In this document: positions 59,766 through 64,000 of the stretch, piece after piece | How positions within the stretch are numbered: the stretch's first letter is position 1 | How the letters are laid out: each line of letters begins with the position of its first letter | NCBI GenBank assembly: GCA_023420085.1 | Contig: JAEZWQ010000029.1 | Coordinates: 1-64,000 of the forward strand | Reading direction: 5' to 3' | Origin: Bacillota bacterium | GTDB taxonomy: Bacteria; Bacillota; Clostridia; Lachnospirales; Lachnospiraceae | DNA length: 64,000 bases | Program-made: the position numbers and the translations under genes | The notes under the pieces: generated by a model | Seen by the model: the letters and a program-made list of their open reading frames with translations, nothing else | What the model was told of the DNA's origin: nothing | Database searches by the model: none

Positions 59766-61038
59766 AATATTCAAAACTTAAATCACTAATATGGACTGTA
59801 TCTTTTTCTTGCAATCCTAGTTCTTTTAATTTTTCAATAACTCCGGAATCTTTCATAAATTTTTGGAAGAATGCAAATCCTCTTTCATCTTCTAAATTTG
59901 TATATCCAAGCATCTTTTCTATTCTTTCACCAGTCACCTCAAATTCGCCTTCGCCTATCTTTTCAACCTTTATAGGTAACTCTTTATCATCAATAGGTTT
60001 TACTTCAAACTCCGATTCAAATGTTATTATTTCCTTTGGCATTGTCATTAATTTATTATATATTTTAAACAACAATTCTTTAACGCCTTCTTTAGATACA
60101 GCAGAAATTATAAAAACATTTTCACTTCCATACTCTTTTTCTAGTTTTTCTCGTAAGATCTGCCTATCTTCATCTAGCATTGCGTCACACTTATTTGCCA
60201 CTATTATTTGTGGCTTTTCTGATAATTTCTTACTATATCCTCTTAACTCTTCGTTTATAAGTTTTATGTCCTCTAACGGATCTCTTCCTTCAACGCTTGC
60301 TCCATCCACAACATGTACTAATAATCTGGTTCTTTCAACATGTCTTAAAAAATCATGTCCAAGACCCGCTCCTTGACTCGCTCCTTCTATAAGTCCTGGT
60401 ATATCGGCTAATACAAAAGATTTATCTACATCTACTTGTACTACACCTAAATTTGGCGTAAGAGTTGTAAAATGATAATTGGCAATTTTAGGCTGCGCAT
60501 TTGAAACAGACGCTAAAAATGTTGATTTACCAACATTTGGAAATCCTATTAGTCCTACATCTGCAATTACCTTTAACTCAAGATCAACATCTATTTCTAT
60601 GCCTTCTTTTCCCGGCTGTGCATATCTAGGAATTTGCATTGTAGGTGTGGCAAAATGTTGATTTCCTTTACCACCACGGCCTCCTCGTAAAACTACAGCT
60701 CTCTGATTATCACCGGACATATCGGTTATTACCATTCCTGTATTTGAGTCTTTTATTAATGTACCCTCAGGAACTTTTATAATTAAATCTTCTCCACTTT
60801 TACCTGTACAATTTCTTTTTCCACCTGGAGATCCGTTTTCAGCAAAATATTTTCTTTTATGTCTAAAATCAAGTAACGTATTTAACCCTTTATCAACCTC
60901 AAAGATAATATCTCCGCCTTTTCCACCATCACCACCATCAGGTCCACCATTTGTTACATATTTTTCACGGTGAAAACTTACATGGCCATTACCACCATTC
61001 CCTGAACGTATTTTTATTTTTGCTCTATCAAAAAACAT
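59758..61038 (-). CDS. obg: GTPase Obg/CgtA
   Basis: A ribosome-assembly and stress GTPase of 426 residues. The N-terminal glycine-rich Obg fold (FFDRAKIKIRSGNGGNG) is followed by the G domain (about 160-335) with P-loop GFPNVGKST, switch DIPGLIEGASQGAGLGHDFL and NKCD. A C-terminal OCT domain ends in FEYYE. The ATG at 61038 follows AGGGGG; a codon at 61056 is inside the rpmA terminator region. Confidence 0.97.
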   Translation of the reverse strand: MFFDRAKIKIRSGNGGNGHVSFHREKYVTNGGPDGGDGGKGGDIIFEVDKGLNTLLDFRHKRKYFAENGSPGGKRNCTGKSGEDLIIKVPEGTLIKDSNTGMVITDMSGDNQRAVVLRGGRGGKGNQHFATPTMQIPRYAQPGKEGIEIDVDLELKVIADVGLIGFPNVGKSTFLASVSNAQPKIANYHFTTLTPNLGVVQVDVDKSFVLADIPGLIEGASQGAGLGHDFLRHVERTRLLVHVVDGASVEGRDPLEDIKLINEELRGYSKKLSEKPQIIVANKCDAMLDEDRQILREKLEKEYGSENVFIISAVSKEGVKELLFKIYNKLMTMPKEIITFESEFEVKPIDDKELPIKVEKIGEGEFEVTGERIEKMLGYTNLEDERGFAFFQKFMKDSGVIEKLKELGLQEKDTVHISDLSFEYYE

Positions 61039-61058
61039 ATTCCCCCTAAAACACAAAA

Positions 61059-61082
61059 AACCCTAATGAAGTCATTAGGGTT
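61059..61082 (-). terminator. Terminator between rpmA and obg
   Basis: Minus-strand stem AACCCTAATGA/TCATTAGGGTT with a 2-base loop and a TTTTTTG run. It stops most rplU-prp-rpmA transcripts and reduces obg expression. Confidence 0.92.
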
Positions 61083-61092
61083 ACCAAACATA

Positions 61093-61374
61093 TTAAGCAA
61101 CTGGTACTATTGAAACTTGTTTCTTAGAACGACCTTTTCTTTCGTATCTAACAACTCCATCAACTAGAGCGAATAATGTATCATCCTTTCCACGTCCAAC
61201 ATTAGTACCTGGATGAATTCTAGTTCCACGTTGTTTGTATAGGATATTACCAGCTTTTACAAATTGTCCATCTGCTCTTTTTGCACCAAGTCTTTTAGAC
61301 TCAGAATCACGTCCATTCTTTGTAGAACCCATTCCCTTTTTATGAGCAAAGAATTGTAAATTCAACTTCATCAT
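61093..61374 (-). CDS. rpmA: Ribosomal protein L27 with Prp-cleaved leader
   Basis: A 50S protein of 93 residues reaching the peptidyl-transferase centre. The N-terminus MMKLNLQFFAHKKGMG has the Firmicutes extension ending in FF, cut before AHKKG by the protease Prp encoded just upstream. GRDSESKRLGAKRADGQFV is the family core. Confidence 0.97.
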   Translation of the reverse strand: MMKLNLQFFAHKKGMGSTKNGRDSESKRLGAKRADGQFVKAGNILYKQRGTRIHPGTNVGRGKDDTLFALVDGVVRYERKGRSKKQVSIVPVA

Positions 61375-61700
61375 TATGGTTCCCTCCTTATAGATATACT
61401 TAAATAATCTTCATACATCTGCTGTATATTCTCCAAGCCTAGTCTTAATGAATCCAACAATAGAAATGCTTTATCATCAAATTTCTCAAGGATAAAATCT
61501 ATTTCTCCACGTTCTTCATCTTCTCTCATCTTAAAAACAGCATCAGTCAAACTTCCAATTGAATTAATAGTATTTATAACAAGCATTGAAACGGCAGCAC
61601 ATACAATATCTTTTCCATAATTATCATATCCTGCGTGTCCACTTATATTAAAGTGAATGATATTATTATCATCGTTACAATAAAATTCTGCTTGTATCAT
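61374..61700 (-). CDS. prp: Ribosomal-processing cysteine protease Prp
   Basis: A 108-residue protease that trims the L27 N-terminus. The catalytic His is in FNISGHAGYDNYGKD and the Cys in DIVCAAVSMLV. It sits between rplU and rpmA, its usual position, with single-base overlaps on both sides. Confidence 0.95.
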   Translation of the reverse strand: MIQAEFYCNDDNNIIHFNISGHAGYDNYGKDIVCAAVSMLVINTINSIGSLTDAVFKMREDEERGEIDFILEKFDDKAFLLLDSLRLGLENIQQMYEDYLSISIRREP

Positions 61701-62008
61701 TATGCATTAATCTTTTCGATTTTAACAACAGTATATTGTTGTCTATGTCCATTCTTCTTGTGGTATCCAGTCTTTCTCTTATATTTGTAAACGATGACTT
61801 TCTTACCCTTCTTTTCACCAAGTACTTTAGCTGTAACTGTAGCTCCATCAACTGTAGGTGTACCAATTTTAACATCTTCTCCACCAACTAGTAATACTTG
61901 ATCAAAGGTATAAGTATCTCCTTCATTTACTCCTAGTTTTTCAACATACAATACTTGTCCTTCTTCAACCTTGTATTGTTTACCACCTGTTGCAATAATT
62001 GCGTACAT
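61700..62008 (-). CDS. rplU: Ribosomal protein L21
   Basis: A 50S protein of 102 residues: MYAIIATGGKQYKVEEGQVL and KRKTGYHKKNGHRQQYT are diagnostic. First gene of rplU-prp-rpmA, preceded by an L21-type leader. Confidence 0.98.
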   Translation of the reverse strand: MYAIIATGGKQYKVEEGQVLYVEKLGVNEGDTYTFDQVLLVGGEDVKIGTPTVDGATVTAKVLGEKKGKKVIVYKYKRKTGYHKKNGHRQQYTVVKIEKINA

Positions 62009-62080
62009 TTTGTACCTCCTAATTATTTACTCGCTAATTACGGTGTCTTACGAACTTAAACCTCACTATGCGGCATACAC
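62009..62080 (-). ncRNA. L21 leader RNA
   Basis: The transcript between the promoter and rplU contains AGGTGTATGCCGCATAGTGAGG and, after a short loop, GTAAGACACC; GGTGT pairs with ACACC. This matches the conserved L21 leader seen before rplU in Bacillota as I remember it. It probably lets a ribosomal protein regulate the operon. Confidence 0.75.
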
Positions 62081-62083
62081 CTT

Positions 62084-62112
62084 AGCTTAACATTAATTAT
62101 TAGCATTGTCAA
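62084..62112 (-). promoter_or_regulatory. Promoter of rplU-prp-rpmA
   Basis: On the minus strand TTGACA (62107-62112) and TAAGCT (62084-62089) with a 17-base spacer. The -10 box is weak, the -35 perfect. 62113-62218 is otherwise AT-rich and holds no gene that I can see. Confidence 0.65.
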
Positions 62113-62218
62113 TAACTTACTATAAAAAACACATATACGTTCTGGTTTAAAAACGATTCTAAAGTTACCTAATTTACAATGAACTAAGTAATCTTTTAAT
62201 GCGAAATAATATATTGAC

Positions 62219-63019
62219 TTAAAACCCTGCACTAGTATATCTAGATAAAGCTCGCATCCAAATCTTAAAAGATATTATAAAAAATAGTATGCTTCCTATC
62301 ATAGATAATATTAGAAATAAAATATTATATATATTTACTTCTCTTATAAATATTAGGCTTGGATAGAATGATGCTATTCCTATTGGCAAAACAAATATAA
62401 ATAATAATTTTATTATTTTAGGGTATATGCTGATAGGATACTTTGCAAATTCATTTATATCCATTGTTAAATCTGTCAAATCAGTATTATTTATTGTAAG
62501 GAAACTTACTATTGATAATAAAATACTTATTCCTGCATAAACCAAAGATGTAATTATATTTATAAAAGGAATTAATATCCATAAAGCATAATCAATATCT
62601 AGTCTCTTTAATGCTATTATCATTATTACGTATGCAAATATTAGTTCTCCCCATCCATCTTCGTCAAATCCTTCACTTATTATTAAGAATAATGGATTAT
62701 AAGGATATAATAAAAATCTATCTAATTCTCCTGTCTTTATATATATTGGTATTGTTATAGTATTTATAAAAAAGCAGTGCCACACAGAAAAGCTTGCCAT
62801 TGAAAATCCATATAGGAATAAAATTTGATCCAGAGTCCATCCATTTATATTTGTAATCAGATTAAACAATATAAGTATTACAGAGAATCTTATAATCGTT
62901 TTAATTATCATAGCAATAATTCCTATAACAAAATCTAGCTTATAAATTAATAAGCTTTTTATATTTAATTGAAATATCTTGCCATATATTGAAATATGTT
63001 CTTCTATCTTTTTTATCAT
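62219..63019 (-). CDS. ABC-2 type permease 2 (DUF990-like)
   Basis: A 266-residue membrane protein with about six helices and the ABC-2 pattern LDQILFLYGFSMASFSVWHCFF and KTGELDRFLLYPYNPLFLIIS. The GELDRFLLYP segment, placing a permease loop at the ATPase, is typical of DUF990/DUF4162-type transporters that export drugs or lipids. It follows the other permease by 2 bases. Confidence 0.85.
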   Translation of the reverse strand: MIKKIEEHISIYGKIFQLNIKSLLIYKLDFVIGIIAMIIKTIIRFSVILILFNLITNINGWTLDQILFLYGFSMASFSVWHCFFINTITIPIYIKTGELDRFLLYPYNPLFLIISEGFDEDGWGELIFAYVIMIIALKRLDIDYALWILIPFINIITSLVYAGISILLSIVSFLTINNTDLTDLTMDINEFAKYPISIYPKIIKLLFIFVLPIGIASFYPSLIFIREVNIYNILFLILSMIGSILFFIISFKIWMRALSRYTSAGF

Positions 63020-63021
63020 TA

Positions 63022-63804
63022 TTAGCCACCTTGAATTGTTAATTTTTTTATTACTTTATAGAAAAGATATTTATATATTAAAATAATAGCTATTAAATTA
63101 ATTAGCTGAATCATTATAATATCAAACCTGCATTCCCCACCAATTAGTATCGCTTTTATAGGCTCACTATAAAGATATTTAAATGGTAAAACATCTATTA
63201 TTTTTAACAAATACTTTGGATAAAATTCAAGAGGTATGATCTTCCCTGATAAAATCATTATGATTGCATATTTGAAGTTTTTTAATCCCCATGTACTATT
63301 AGTATAAAAGCTAAATATCCCAAAAATCATTTCAAAAAAACTATAAAATAGGTAAGATAATATAAACATTACCAAAAAATATAGAAAGTTACTTAGATTT
63401 AATTGGTCATTAAATAAAAACAGTAATAAATATATAGGAATATTTAAAACTATAATTTTAAATAGCGTATCTCCTATTTCTTCAAAAATCACCTGTTTTG
63501 TATAGGAAAATGGTTTTAAAAGCTTAAAAACAATATCCCCATTTTTTACGTCTAGCATAATTTTATTCCCAATTATATTAGGATAAATATTAGATAACAT
63601 TTGAACTAAAATCATATATACAAAGATATATCTAAAATTTAATACCTCTATATCATTAGATGCATATATCGCTTCCCATAAAAAATATTGTATTACCAAA
63701 AATAATATATTTGAAATTAATTGTATGTAAATTGATTTTAAGTATATCAAGTTAGATACTATCTCTAATCTTGTAAACTTATAAAATATTTTTAGCCTAT
63801 TCAT
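63022..63804 (-). CDS. ABC-2 type permease 1 (DUF990-like)
   Basis: A 260-residue membrane protein with about six helices. VKNGDIVFKLLKPFSYTKQVIFEEIGD corresponds to the coupling segment of this permease family (GDIxxxLLKP). It overlaps the ATPase gene by 8 bases and pairs with the following permease. Two non-identical permeases plus one ATPase gene form the usual set. Confidence 0.85.
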   Translation of the reverse strand: MNRLKIFYKFTRLEIVSNLIYLKSIYIQLISNILFLVIQYFLWEAIYASNDIEVLNFRYIFVYMILVQMLSNIYPNIIGNKIMLDVKNGDIVFKLLKPFSYTKQVIFEEIGDTLFKIIVLNIPIYLLLFLFNDQLNLSNFLYFLVMFILSYLFYSFFEMIFGIFSFYTNSTWGLKNFKYAIIMILSGKIIPLEFYPKYLLKIIDVLPFKYLYSEPIKAILIGGECRFDIIMIQLINLIAIILIYKYLFYKVIKKLTIQGG

Positions 63805-64000
63805 AATTTACTTTCGTCCTTAGAAAATATTTTAGGGCTTCTTTAAAACTTAATTTATTTGTTGATAAATGCTTTATATAGGTTAAGTTTTTAGTAAATA
63901 ACGCTTTTACATTATCCTTATTCAAATCTTCTTTATCTATAGTTAAAATCTTATCATTTACATCAAATTTCACATCCATTGATTCTAATTCTTCAATAAA
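63797..64000 (-). CDS. ABC transporter ATPase, C-terminal end (cut by window)
   Basis: Only the last 67 codons are in the window; the gene continues past position 64000. The visible part, including VKFDVNDKILTIDKEDLN and SFKEALKYFLR, fits the C-terminal extension of ATPases that work with DUF990-type permeases (family name DUF4162-like). No Walker motif is visible. Its place directly before two ABC-2 permeases makes the call. Confidence 0.65.
   Translation of the reverse strand, partial: FIEELESMDVKFDVNDKILTIDKEDLNKDNVKALFTKNLTYIKHLSTNKLSFKEALKYFLRTKVNYE

Noticed and set aside
62219..64000. ABC-2 set at the right edge as the missing sagGHI
   Set aside because: The permeases are about 260 residues and of DUF990 type, whereas SagH and SagI are about 370, and the genes are 23 kb from the cluster.

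Overview
This 64 kb window is AT-rich chromosomal DNA from a low-GC Bacillota. It most resembles an anaerobic Clostridia/Tissierellia-type organism. The evidence is one unbroken S10-spc-alpha ribosomal supercluster with rpsD placed between rpsK and rpoA, an L17 with an internal insertion, the Prp-processed form of L27, strong AGGAGG ribosome binding sites and heavy A/T codon use. No tRNA, rRNA or CRISPR array was seen. Several genes look streptococcal or staphylococcal in character (a lac PTS operon, a histidine-triad surface protein, a streptolysin S-like cluster), which suggests transfer between host-associated Firmicutes.

Layout from left to right. 0.1-2.6 kb holds a Trk/Ktr potassium uptake operon. 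2.8-6.0 kb holds lacE-lacG and only the last 34 codons of lacF, which end exactly at the 3' end of a group II intron (6.0-7.9 kb). The other end of the intron sits just after the terminator of a PadR / HAAS (DUF1700) / DUF4097 sensory operon (8.0-9.7 kb). 9.8-10.6 kb contains a 53-residue membrane protein and remains of an ABC transporter. A secreted SH3-NlpC/P60 peptidoglycan hydrolase and birA follow. 12.8-28.1 kb is the ribosomal supercluster, read leftward from a consensus promoter and a long structured leader upstream of rpsJ. It includes secY, adk, map, infA and rpoA.

28.6-34.1 kb is a rightward seven-gene run: a double-rhodanese lipoprotein, a DUF2064-type transferase fused to an APH-like domain, two TVP38/TMEM64 membrane proteins, a family-2 glycosyltransferase, a CCG-type iron-sulfur protein and a C-GCAxxG-C-C protein. 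I read this as a poorly described lipid/sugar modification pathway. 34.3-39.2 kb, read leftward, is a streptolysin S-like TOMM toxin cluster, sagABCDEF, with a clear 55-residue SagA precursor, its own promoter and a hairpin after sagA. No sagGHI exporter is present. Divergent from it is a 1211-residue histidine-triad, leucine-rich-repeat surface protein.

The right third is mostly housekeeping: a LysR regulator, dut, and an operon of a trigger-factor-like chaperone, a two-subunit ABC exporter and a thioredoxin; rpoD; an iscR-iscS-mnmA sulfur-transfer operon with a palindromic operator; dps; a DUF1292 protein with a cysteine-rich tail; a UvrD-type helicase, gltX, rsfS, yqeK, nadD, obg, then rpmA, prp and rplU with an L21 leader. 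At the edge is an ABC-2 transporter cut by the window end. The items that most deserve follow-up are the TOMM cluster without an exporter, the intron/lacF junction, the rhodanese-to-C-GCAxxG operon and the chaperone-exporter-thioredoxin operon.
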